Of a DNA stretch of 64,000 bases, positions 35,008 through 46,100 are shown piece by piece. Source of the stretch: Silene conica. Lineage: Eukaryota > Streptophyta > Magnoliopsida > Caryophyllales > Caryophyllaceae. The stretch is from positions 15,257,001 to 15,321,000 of the forward strand of contig CM055318.2 in NCBI GenBank assembly GCA_029255685.2, in the 5' to 3' direction. Under the pieces are notes generated by a model that ran no database searches, was not told the DNA's origin, and worked only from the letters and a program-made list of their open reading frames with translations. Positions within the stretch are counted from its first letter, which is position 1. Each line of letters starts with the position of its first letter. The position numbers and the translations under genes were made by a program.

Positions 35008-38000
35008 ATGGCATGTGACGATACTCCCGCCACAAAAATCGACTCATCCAGTCCCTATTATCTAGGATCGCACGACGTTCTTAGTGCCAAAATTTCTAAT
35101 ATTATGCTTACTCGCCACAATTATGCCGATTGACAAAAATCAATGAAGATGTCGCTCAAATCGCGGCGTAAATTCGGTTTCGTCGATGGTTCGCTCAAAA
35201 AACTTGACGACGCTGTCACCCTTGATAATTGGGAAGTGGTCCATTGTACCCTTGTACAATGGATTTGTAACATGATCGATCCATCCTTGCTCGATACTGT
35301 GTCATACGGTGAGGAACTGAGGATGCTGCTCAACTTTGGTCCGATTTGCAGGCCCAATTCTTGGTTGTTAATGGTTCTCTCATTCATAGCCTTAAGACTC
35401 AACTCAATAACTGTAAGCAAACCAAAGGTATGGATGTTACTACCTATTTTGGCAAATTAAAATCGCTTTGGGATGCAATCGGTGTTCACGAGCCACCCTT
35501 TGCGTGCAAATGCGGTAAGTGCGATTGTAACATTGGTAAGGAGGCTGTTAAGCGCTTGGATAACGAGCGTCTTCACCAATTTTTTATGGGTCTCGATACT
35601 ACCCTCTATGGCAACATCCGTTCTCAACAATTTCAACTCGACCCCTTGCCTAGTCTTAATCGTGCTTTTCATATTGTCTTATAAGAGGAGCGATTACGGT
35701 CTGAATCGACTCCAATTGATACTATGGATGTCTCTGCTTTTGCTATTTCTTCATCGCGTTCACCCGCTGAATTACGTCTCCTGCGTGAGAAAGAAAAATC
35801 TGACCGACATGCTAAATTTTTCTGCTCCTATTGTGAGATGCGGGGTCATGATGTTCCTCACTATTTCTTCAAACACAAGCGATTTCCCGAATGGTGGGGG
35901 GACATGCCGCGCACTATTACCAATACAAGCAATACCGATTGAATGGTCGCGCGGGGGCAGGGGATAGACTGTCTGGTCGTTCTGGGGCTGTGGCAGGTTC
36001 TTCGACACCCGCTGCCGCTGCTCGTGTTCCTGTTTCTGAGCCTCTGGTTCACGCAAATAAAGTGACCGTGGGGGTTTCTGCTCTTTCTTTGACGGATTCA
36101 GATCGTCTCAGTGGTATGTGTCAATAGATAATCGACACGGGCGCGTCCAATCATGTTTGTGGCAATATATCTTATATCTTTGATCAAAAAATGATTCCTG
36201 ACCGACTTGTTGGCTTACCGAATGGTCAGCGGGTTGTGTCATCTATCATGGGCTCGGTGTTTATTAACGACTCTCTAATTTTACACCGTGTTTTATACGC
36301 GCCCTCTCTCACTTGCAGTTTAATTTCCGTCTCACAACTTACTTTGGAATTTAATTATTCGTTTGAATTTGCTAAACAAACTTGTCTTATTCAGGACCGT
36401 TCTTTGAAGAGGATGATTGGAGTTGGTGAGCTGCGGGATGGTCTCTACTGGATCTGTGCGGGTGTTAAGACTTGGGTGAATACCGTAAAGACTGATGGTT
36501 CATTGGATTTGTGGCATCAACGTTTGGGTCATCCGTCTGCTAAAGTGGTCAAGACTAATCCTTTTGCTCGTACTTTTATTTCTAATAAAGATCATGTGTG
36601 TGAAACTTGTCATTTTGCCAAACAGCATCGTAGTAGCTTTGACTTAAACCATAAACATGCCTCTGGATTGTTTGATCTGATACATTGTGATTTATGGGGA
36701 CCCTATCGTATTCCTTCTTCATGTGGTGCTAAGTATTTTTTAACCTTGGTTGATGATTTTTCCCGTGCAACTTGGGTTTATTTACTGCTCGATAAAACGG
36801 AGGTGTTGGACATGTTTATGAGTTTTATTTCCATGATTGACACACAATTTTCCAAAAAATTGAAGGTTGTTCGTAGTGATAACGGTACTGAGTTTAATCA
36901 CATAGCCGACTATTTTTTTCAAAAATGGGATTCTTTTTCAGACCACCTGTGTTGGCACGCCTCAACAAAACGGGCGTGTCGAACGTAAACACCGTCACCT
37001 ATTGGAAGTCGCTCGTTCCTTAATGTTTCAATCCCGTTTGCCAAAATTTTTTTGGGGTGAATGCATCCTTACTGCGGCTTATTTAATTAATCGGACACCT
37101 TCTGTTTTGCTTGATTATAAAACTCCCTATGAATGCCTCTATGGGGCTTAACCGTCTTACAAAAATTTGCGGGTCTTTGGTTGTCTCACCTTTGCTCACA
37201 ATCAAAATACGAACGGGGATAAATTTGCCAAGAGGAGTCGTAAGTGCGTCTTTGTTTGTTACCCTCACACCAACAAAGGTTGCAAATTGTATGACCTTGA
37301 GACGGGCTCCTATTTTGTTTCTCGTGATGTGGCTTTTCATGAGTCCATTTTTCTATATAATCCACTGTTTGCTTCTGAACCTCCTTCACCCGAGCCAAAT
37401 CACATCTTTCCTGATGATCCATTTAATGGGTCAGATGTGCTAGATTTCCTGGACCCTCCTACGGTTACTGGGCCTGCCCCCTCTAGGGATTCTGCTGAGT
37501 CTCCCTCCGTTGGGCCTGGTCCGCTGCAGACTTCTCCTGGGCCCTTAATTTCTGATCCTCCTTCAACCAGTAACACTGGTCCAGCCATAGGGGAAGGCGA
37601 CCTTGGCCGCGGAAAACGGCCCAAATTTCCGAACTCCAACCTCCGTGATTATGTCTTAGCTACCGCACACCATCCGCCCACCGCACTCCCCTCCTCGACA
37701 TCGTCCTCAGGTACACCCTACTCCTTAGCTAATTATATTGATTCTCATTCTTTTTCACCTAAGCATTCCCAATTTATTGCTGCAATTACAAACGGTGTTG
37801 AGCCTCCTTCTTTTAAGGACGCTATTCGTGATGCTAAGTGGTGTACTGCAATGCAAGATGAGATTGATGCCCTTGAGCGTAATGGTACTTGGGCGTTGGC
37901 AGATCTTCCTCCTGGTAAAAAGGCTCTTGGTTGTCGCTGGGTTTATAAGATCAAATATAACTCTGACGGAACTGTTGAGCGCCTCAAAGTCCGCCTTGTT

Positions 38001-39261
38001 GTTTTTGGGAATCATCAGGTTGAAGGTATTGACTATTCCGAAACCTTTGCTCCTGTTGTTAATATGACTACTGTGCGTACTTTTTTGGCAGTTGCAGGCT
38101 TGCAGCTATCCAAAAATGGGAGTTACACCAAATGGATGTTCACAATGCGTTCTTGCATTGTGACTTGCATGAGGAGGTCTATATGCGACTTCCCTCGGGT
38201 TTTAGCCGTGGTAAGAAAGATAAAGTTTGTCGCCTCAAAAAACCTTTATATGGGCTGTAACAGGCACTACGGTGTTGGTTTGCCAAATTGACTGCTGGCC
38301 TTCGTGAATATTGGTTTAACCAGTCCTATTCTGATTACTCTCTATTTTCTTACTTGAACGGTACAGTTCGGCTCTTTATTCTCATCTATGTTGATGATCT
38401 TGTTGTTGCCGATAATGACTCTGCCGCTGTTGCTCGTTTTATTAAAGCGTATTTGGGAAAATGCTTTCACATGAAGGACCTTGGTCCCCTCAAATATTTT
38501 CTCGGCATTGAGGTATCTCGTAACTCTGATGGTATTTACCTTAGCCAACGTAAATATGCCCTCGATATTATCTCTGAAACCGGTTTACTTGGAGCCAAAC
38601 CTGCCAGCACTCCGATTGAACAAAATCATTCTCTCGGTCTTGCCACGGGTCCTCTTCTCGACAATGTCGAGTCTTATCGCAGGTTGGTGGGTCGACTTGT
38701 TTACTTGGCCATTACTCGCCCTGATTTATCTTATGCCGTTCATATTCTCTCCCGTTTTCTACACCAACCACGGCAGGAACACCTCACAACTGCTCTCCGG
38801 GTTATCTCAAAGGCAGTCCGGGGCAAGGTATTCTCCTCCGTGCCAATAGTCCTTTGGATGTTATCGGATGGTGTGATTCGGACCATGGGGCTGATCCTAT
38901 TACTCGGAAATCGGTATCCGGCTGGCATGTCTTTCTTGGTAATTCTCCCATTTCGTGGAAAACTAAGCAGCAAAATACGGTCTCTTTATCTTCTGCTGAG
39001 GCTGAATATCGATCTATGGCCGCCATCTTGTGTGAATTCAAATGGCTCAAGGGTTTACTTCTTAGCTTGGATGTCTGTGTTTCTCTTCCTATGAAAATTT
39101 TCACTGACAGTAAATCCACCTTGGATCTTGCTCATAATCCCGTTTTTCATGAACGGTCCAAACATATTGAAATCGATTGTCACTTTATCCGTGACGCTAT
39201 TGTTGATGGTTTGGTCACCGCCGCGCATGTCCCGACTCATCTTCAACTTGCTGATATTTAA
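35008..39261 (+). pseudogene. Decayed Ty1/copia gag-pol
   Basis: Plus-strand pieces run in copia order: gag (35008-35940, broken by a nonsense codon near 35132 and a frameshift near 35330), protease region near 36128 (DTGASNHVCG after a stop), integrase HHCC and core (WHQRLGHPS, DHVCETCHFAKQH, SDNGTEF; 36510-37140, frameshift near 36950), RT ([32 protein letters not shown]; 37920-38480, frameshift near 38115) and RNase H (SAEAEYRSMA, DSKSTLDLAHNP; 38860-39261). Integrase before RT defines Ty1/copia. At least six disabling changes were seen, so no polyprotein can be made. I leave the damage as it is and give no repaired version. Confidence 0.92.
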
Positions 39262-39344
39262 ACAAAGGCTCTTGGTGCAACTCAGTTTCAATTCCTACTC
39301 GACAAGCTAGGAGTTCTTGATGTTCACGCTCCAGCTTGAGGGGG

Positions 39345-39485
39345 TATTAGGAGATATTATATTATACGATAGTATTATTATATGTTTCCGATATTTATTC
39401 TATTTAACCCCTAGCCTTGTAACTATAAAAAGCCTTTTGGGCTCAAGCAATAAGATCGTCCTTTTCCCTCCTACGCTGTTTAACA
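39345..39485 (+). repeat. Copia 3' LTR
   Basis: A 141-bp partner of the LTR at 34782, with six differences by eye (about 96% identical). It is preceded by a polypurine tract, CTTGAGGGGG (39335-39344). The same AT-rich start and TTTAACA end are kept. Confidence 0.9.
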
Positions 39486-39765
39486 AATTCCATTCCAAAA
39501 TCACCCAACTAAACACTTGAATCAACCCAATCTATTCCAAAGTAGCCAACCAAACGCCCCTAATATTTTTTTCGTTTTAAGTTAGAGACGGTATCGAGAG
39601 AAGAGCATGCTACTTTGATAGGAGGCCGTGGAGGTGAAAAACGAAGAGCCTGAAAAAGACGTAGCAGGTTGATAGAAGTGGCAAAAACACACATCTGAAA
39701 CTGGGTTGGTTGTATACTTGTATTTGGGAAATAGGGGCATTGCATTGCAGCTTTCTTCTTCTTAA

Positions 39766-39774
39766 GTATATATA
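39766..39774 (+). promoter_or_regulatory. Probable TATA box of the PWI/RRM gene
   Basis: GTATATATAC lies about 340 bp before the predicted start codon. A CT-rich leader (39781-39990) typical of plant 5'UTRs begins right after it. The nearest transposon border is only about 200 bp upstream (39563), so the core promoter sits next to the nested TE block. Confidence 0.5.
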
Positions 39775-40062
39775 CATTCCGCCTCCTCCCCCTCCCTCCC
39801 TCGAAACCAACAACCTCCCTCCCTCATTCATTCTTCACCGCCATTTTCACTTTCCCGGGCTCACTCTCACGTACGTTTCCTTATTCCTTACCGATCATTT
39901 CCCATCTTTACCATTCATTCATTCATTCTTAACTCTTTTTCTTTCCTAATCAAACCCTTGATTCATTTCCTTTCTTAATTTCCGTTATCTTCTACGCATC
40001 TAGGGTTTTATCTTCTTTATTTATTGCAATTCCAATTGCCAGTTCCCTCTTTATATATGTGT

Positions 40063-40098
40063 ATGTTGTTCGTCTCTTATCGACTTTACGTTTGTTAG
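40063..40098 (+). other. Possible 11-codon uORF
   Basis: ATG at 40063 opens an 11-residue frame ending at TAG 40096-40098, 12 bases before the main ATG. If the leader is unspliced, this uORF could dampen translation. Alternatively GTACGT near 39871 may be a donor and GTTTGTTAG|G at 40098 its acceptor, which would remove the uORF in a leader intron. The sequence alone does not decide. Confidence 0.35.
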
Positions 40099-40110
40099 GG
40101 TTTGCCGTAA

Positions 40111-43100
40111 ATGGAGGGCAAGGAAGAAGTGAGATTTAAAGTGAATTTGAGTGATGAAGGATCATCCAAGCTTGCTCATCGTTTGACTCTTACCTTGAAG
40201 GATTATATGGGCGACTTTGTCGACGACACTCTCGTGGTACGTCTCGCCTTTATCTTTATTCAATCCAATCTTATCTACGTTTATATTCAATGTAATGTCG
40301 TATACACTCCCTCCCTCCGCGCCATTCAATCATTTGTTTACCTTTGATTAGAATACCCCTTACAAGAGTAGTATTTCGCCATGTGCAATGGTATTGATCC
40401 CAGTGATACCGCTTAAGGGTATGTTTGATCCGTTTTCCCTTCTCCAAGCCTAGTGAGAATCCTTTCACCATAAGAAATATTTGAAGGGAAATTGAACTCC
40501 ATTCTCCCCCTCCCTTTCCCTCCATTTTTGCTATCCAAACACACTCTAAATCTTCCTTGGTTATATTACGTATGATGATTAAATGTGACTTGATTGCCCA
40601 TCTCCCTGCACCTAAAGGATAAACCCTGAATTCATTTAGATTGTGAGTGTAGACAACAAGTCGAGAAATTTCGAGTGTAAACAGGTGTCTTGTCTGATGA
40701 ATCAGTTGCTTTTAATTCTGAGTGTATATGCAGGTATCTTACAAAATCAAGAAATTCAAGTGTACAGGTCTCGTACAAATCAATAAATGTGTTTTAATTG
40801 GCAATGAGTACCTCAGAACGTCCCTTCTTAGGGTGGGGATCTCTGAACATTTTATTGATTTGTTGGATACCTGTATACACTCGGACTGTGAATAAAATTC
40901 AGTGTGTATGGTTCCACTTTTGTAATTGGGTAACGAATACTACACTTCTGCTTCACATGGTAATGTACTCTGATTTTCATCAGTCATGATCTTATGGATG
41001 GCTGTTGTGTTAATATGCTAGCTCTGTGTCTGTGTTGTGTTACGTCAATATCATTGTAATCGCTCCTTTTAATCTTAACTTTTGGGGTTATGGGATCCAC
41101 TATCGTAGAATGTGGAGATTTGTCCTGCTTTCCCACCAGTGTTTTTTCTTCTTAATTTTGGATTGACTGGCTCTGAAAATTTGTTCAACTCGTGTTTCTT
41201 AAATTTTTGTATATGTGGGCATGCAGAAATATGTCATAGTCTTACTGGGCAATGGCCGTAGCAAGGACGAAATCAAGGAGGATCTTGATGTATTTCTAGG
41301 CGATAGCAGTGATTCTTTTGTGAATTGGTAACTATTATACTTTGGACGACGATGAAAGGGCACTGCATCCACATCTCTTTCCTATCATCTTACAATGTGT
41401 TTTTCTTTGTCACTCAGGCTATGGGACCATCTTGCTTCTGACCTAGACCAATATGTTCAACCTCAAATGCCTTCTACTCATGAAGCTGCAAAAGCTGAAC
41501 CAGTCGTGGTCGAGCACAATGGTGAACCTGATTCTCAGCAGCCTGCTGTAGATTCAGTAAAAGGGAAGTTAAAATCTAATAGGAGCCGGCACAATAGAGA
41601 CTGGAAAGGAATCATGTCAAACGAAAGTCTCCCTCCTCTCCGCAGTTCTATTACCTCTGATGCACCAAAGGAAGAAAAAGTGCAGAGCAAAGTGGTGCGT
41701 ACCAGGCGGCCTGCTAGTCCAGAACACCCAGTGAATAGGAAAAGAAGTCGTGCAGATGAGCGGGAGCGACCAAAGGTGGAGGATTTTTCCTGCTCATGCT
41801 GTACTTAATGTCATTCTCCTTGAATAAGTAAATTGAAAACTGCCATCATCCATCCATAGGCCAAGTGGTCCAGAATTTCATGTAGCACCTGCATAAAAAT
41901 GATTTTCATTGAGAGAAGTTTTAGGAAAATATTCGTTGACAGGTAAAAGTATTTGAAATACGATTAGGCTTGAATGAGAGGGTAGAAGACAGATAGGTTA
42001 AACGAAAAATCAATACCCATCAGTGTGTTTCTGTCATCCTGTTTTTCATGCTATCATTTAGACTATAGAGAAAAGGCCTGCGATATGCTTTATACCTTTG
42101 CTCTTCCTGATGCAGTTGTTCATTTTAAACAGAGAGAAATGCCTCAATCAAATATTGCTGCTCCTAGGCGACTTCTACAATTTGCGGTTAGAGATGCAGT
42201 CGGAACAAGGCCTTCTAATCCTATGTCCGAGCCTTCTCGGAAGCGGCTTCGTTCTGTTGTTTCTACGCCTACTGGCAACCTTAGCGATGAAGTCGAACCT
42301 CAAAAGCTGCAGACAGTGGCAAGGGCATTAAATCCTGTTAATACAGCTATTAGAGCTGTAGCAGAGGCAGCAGAGGATGTCAAAAGGGTGAAATCTGGAA
42401 ATGTCTTTGATAGACTAAGTCGTGGCGTTGATGACCGGTCTGCGTTATTTCCTGCATCTAGAGCATCTGCTGCTCAGGGTATAGATTATGAAGATATGTG
42501 CGAAAATTCACGTGAAGCATATGTTCGAAAAAGAGACTATGGTGAATCCTGTAATGTGAATGCATCCTTGATTAATAGGAACACATGTCTGGCATCTGAT
42601 TCTACATCTGATAATGATGGATATGGCAATGTTACGGGTCACAGAGTGATGGATATTTCCGAGACAGGTACATCCAGATGTAATAAAGCTGATGATTCGT
42701 TGATGGTGCAGTATCATGTTTCTGAAAATACAGATGAATTAACAGATTGGCCAAGGATGAACGGTCAAGATTCAGCAGTATCTGCAGGCACTAAGCACAA
42801 GTTTGTAAATATTTCAGTGAATGTAAATACGTGGAAACCATCACATTACCAGCCGACAAGTGAAAAAGTTCAAACTGGCTCCCAAAAGCTGCGTGCGGAG
42901 AATAACAATGGACTTACCAATTCTATTGCACGGCGGATGAAGGATTATAATAATCCTGCTACTGTTATTGAGAATGTACTTTCTTTTCCGTTTGCTTTTT
43001 TGCTCAATCTGTTACTTGGCTAGTAAATAATCTTTGTGTAGGTGCTAATTTTTTCAGCTGTTTTATTCAGGGAAACACTGCTGCGGACTCCCAGAAAGAA

Positions 43101-46100
43101 GTGCAGACTGCTTCTGGTCCTGGTTAGTTACAATACTTGTATTACTAGTTTCTTTCATTTCTTGATTTTTTACTTTCGCTTTTTCATCTGACAATTATTC
43201 CACTTCCAGGCTCAAATTCGTCTGGTCATCCTCTTGAAGATGCTGATTCGCGCACCATTTTTGTTAACAATGTATGACTTTTGTGAGCATTTTTGCATGA
43301 ATATTGTCAATTTGACTGTTATACTCATTTGTCAGCTGTCACATTTCTGGGTCTTTTTGTGGTTGTATTTCAGGTTCATTTTGCTGCTACCACGGATACG
43401 CTTTCTAGGCATTTTAATAAGTTTGGAGAAGTATTGAAAGTGATAATTTCAACTGACGTGGCGACAGGTCATCCAAAAGGGTGAGCTTTTCTGCTTGATA
43501 ATATTCATTTATGCTTATTATTGGTATCTTGTTGCTGTTTGATGGACTCCATGCTGCCAATGTAGGTCAGCATATGTGGAGTTCATGAAGAAAGAAGCTG
43601 CAGACAATGCTTTGACCTTGGATGGAACGTCCTTTATGTCACGTATAATAAAGGCAAGCTCTCTAATCATGCTAATGCTATATTTATCTCTGCTGCATGA
43701 TGTCAACCATCCTAATTTATAGTTTGAATCCCTTTGCTTCGAGTAATCGAGTATCATCCTTCTCAAACATGATTAGGACCATGGTTATGTTTTGAGCAGA
43801 ATGTTGTTAGTGATAAACTTTTGGGATGTCTTTTCAACTTCTCCATCTCCTTAACAGCAACGTCAAAGCCTTATTTCTTCAAGAAACCGGAGTTTGGTGA
43901 AGTATGAATTGTTATAAGGCTAAGGGAAATGGTAGATAAATAAAGACAATTTTTATAGAAGGAATGGAAATTGGAAAATAGTAAAGGAATGGAAAAAAGC
44001 GAAAAATAGAGTTTTTGTAGAAGGAAAGGCCTAAACCCTTCTAGAATCTGGGGTTCGGTGAATATGAATTGTTGTAAGATAACATTCAAAGGGAAATGGT
44101 AGATAAATAAAGAGAATTTTTGTAGAAGGGAAGTAAGTAAAGGAATGGAAAAAGAAAATGATTAAAAACAAGAGTAGAAAAGCAAAAAAGGATGAGGAAG
44201 GAATCAAAATCGAACAAGTGGCAAACTCAAACACGATAGTTCACATAAATTCTCTATCTCCAGGGGAGTCCAGGCAGCCTTGTCATATTTCAGTTCTTTT
44301 CCCCATAAAGTGACTAAATTTTCAATGGCAGTCACACCCCCATCTCAACAAGCCTCTTTTCAACCCCATGTGCGTACCAAATTTATGGGGTTCCATTGCA
44401 GAATGCTCCCACTGTTAATTCTCCCACCTGATGGTCCTGACCTCTATCATGTAAGTCTTGTTTACTTGTCGGCCTTGACATCCGGTAATAACCACTGTTT
44501 GAAACAATGGATGATGGTTATGAGTTGTGGGGAGATGGAAATAGTGGGTTGTTGGGAACCACAACTAAGCTGTGCCCGTCTCGAGTTCTTGATTTGGCAC
44601 TGGTAGTGCTAGTTGAGGGATAGTAGCTGCTGGCTACAGCAGTATTACTCTGCTGCTTTCTTTATAAGCTGGACCAAAAACGAGGATCTCGGGGGAATGA
44701 CTGCACTGTCAGTCTGTCACGATGTGTTTTGGAGGACCCTGTTCTACAGGTTGGGAGTATGATGGCACTGACCATGACAACAAAAAAAACAATTTAAAGT
44801 GAATAATTTCAAGCAAGAATTTTGTTTGCCCATTGTGTAGTGGAACTTTTAGTGGTTGCATTTTTCCTGTTATTATACAACCCCCTTTGAATAGTTTTCC
44901 CATTATTTCAGCTGTATCAACCAGCTTCAAAGTAGTGTTTGCAGTTTATTACTTCCCGTAAAACATATATAAATCAACAAATTACAAATGGTGCATTTTT
45001 CCGTGGAAAAAAGAGTGGCCTTAAAAGAGTATAGACTATACTATCATGGATATCTACTCAACAATTGTATTTACAAGAAGAAATGAAAGACCCGAAACCA
45101 ACACTTTAGGTAAGCAGTTTTTATACAATATACCATGACTGCAGCACCAGGTACTACAACCGCAATGTCCTCATACTGCAATTTTGCACACTGTTAGCAC
45201 ACTTTCAACTGATTTACTCACTAAAATCTGCGCTTTAGGATGTAATGAAGCAAATTTGCTCACTAAAATCTGCGCTACTTTTGTTTTAAAATAACTGCTG
45301 GTTGGAGCAAATAACAATGCTTTTCATTATTGGTCTGTACATAATGATGAATCATATAATTCCCTTTTTGTGCTACTCCATTTTGTTTAGTTTTGATTTT
45401 TGTCTTTTCTTTTGCATCTTGTTTCCCTTTTGTGTTGATTACATCAAGGTTCATACTAGTCAAGACCAAATCATTCATAGACAAAGGCAACATCATGAGT
45501 TTTCTCCAACTCCACCAGAATAATGAGCTTAATTCGTTTTAGTGTTCAGTCTTCACCGCTCAGGCACATTATTCTTAGGTTCATTGTTCCCAACAGTGGC
45601 AATAACTTCATAGGGTCACCCTTCCGCAGAGTAGAGAGAGGAAGCTAGATATTTTACCCCACACATATAACAGTGGTTATATTACGTGACTCTTTGATAA
45701 ATTAATGTCGCGAATTGTAACTAATGACCATAATTTCTTACTCGAAAAATAGCATAAAATTTTGGGGAGTTATTTTAGTGTATCCATTAATTTTCTGAAG
45801 TTAAATAAATGGTGAGTCAATGGAAGCAAAAAATAAGACCCTTTGACTATACTTCAGATGTTTCTCTTTAACTGTGTTTGTTGATTTGTTCTGTAGCATT
45901 CATGTTATTATTGTGTCGTTATGATTCTTATAAAGCTTGTTTTAGAGTTCATCTCACATGCAAAAATATGGTGTTGAATCTGAGGAATTTAAGTTCCTGC
46001 TGCGTCTCCCATGTGAGGTGGATTGCTTCCTTTTTTTTTTCCTTTTTTTTGTATCCGAGACCCTTGGATTACGATAGCTCCCAAAAGCTATGTTAGCGGA

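Larger units (their letters stand above)
33221..39560. mobile_element. Tourist-like long-TIR element, interrupted by copia
   Basis: The left end GGAGTTGTTTGGTTC and right end (complement GGGGCGTTTGGTTGG) resemble PIF/Harbinger (Tourist) termini, flanked by TAA at 33218-33220 and 39561-39563. Inverted homology continues far inward: 33390-33480 pairs with 34669-34781 (for example GAGTTAGAATCTAGGGTTAT against ATAACCCTAGAATCTATTGG), giving TIRs near 300 bp. Without the copia insertion the element is about 1.63 kb. The interior 33545-34560 is unrelated sequence with no recognised product, possibly captured host DNA. Weak internal complementarity may extend further. Confidence 0.7.

Noticed and set aside
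42025-42132. Upstream extension of exon 4 of the PWI/RRM gene
   Set aside because: The frame is open from 42025, but phase matching with the exon 3 donor at 41775 supports the acceptor just before 42133.
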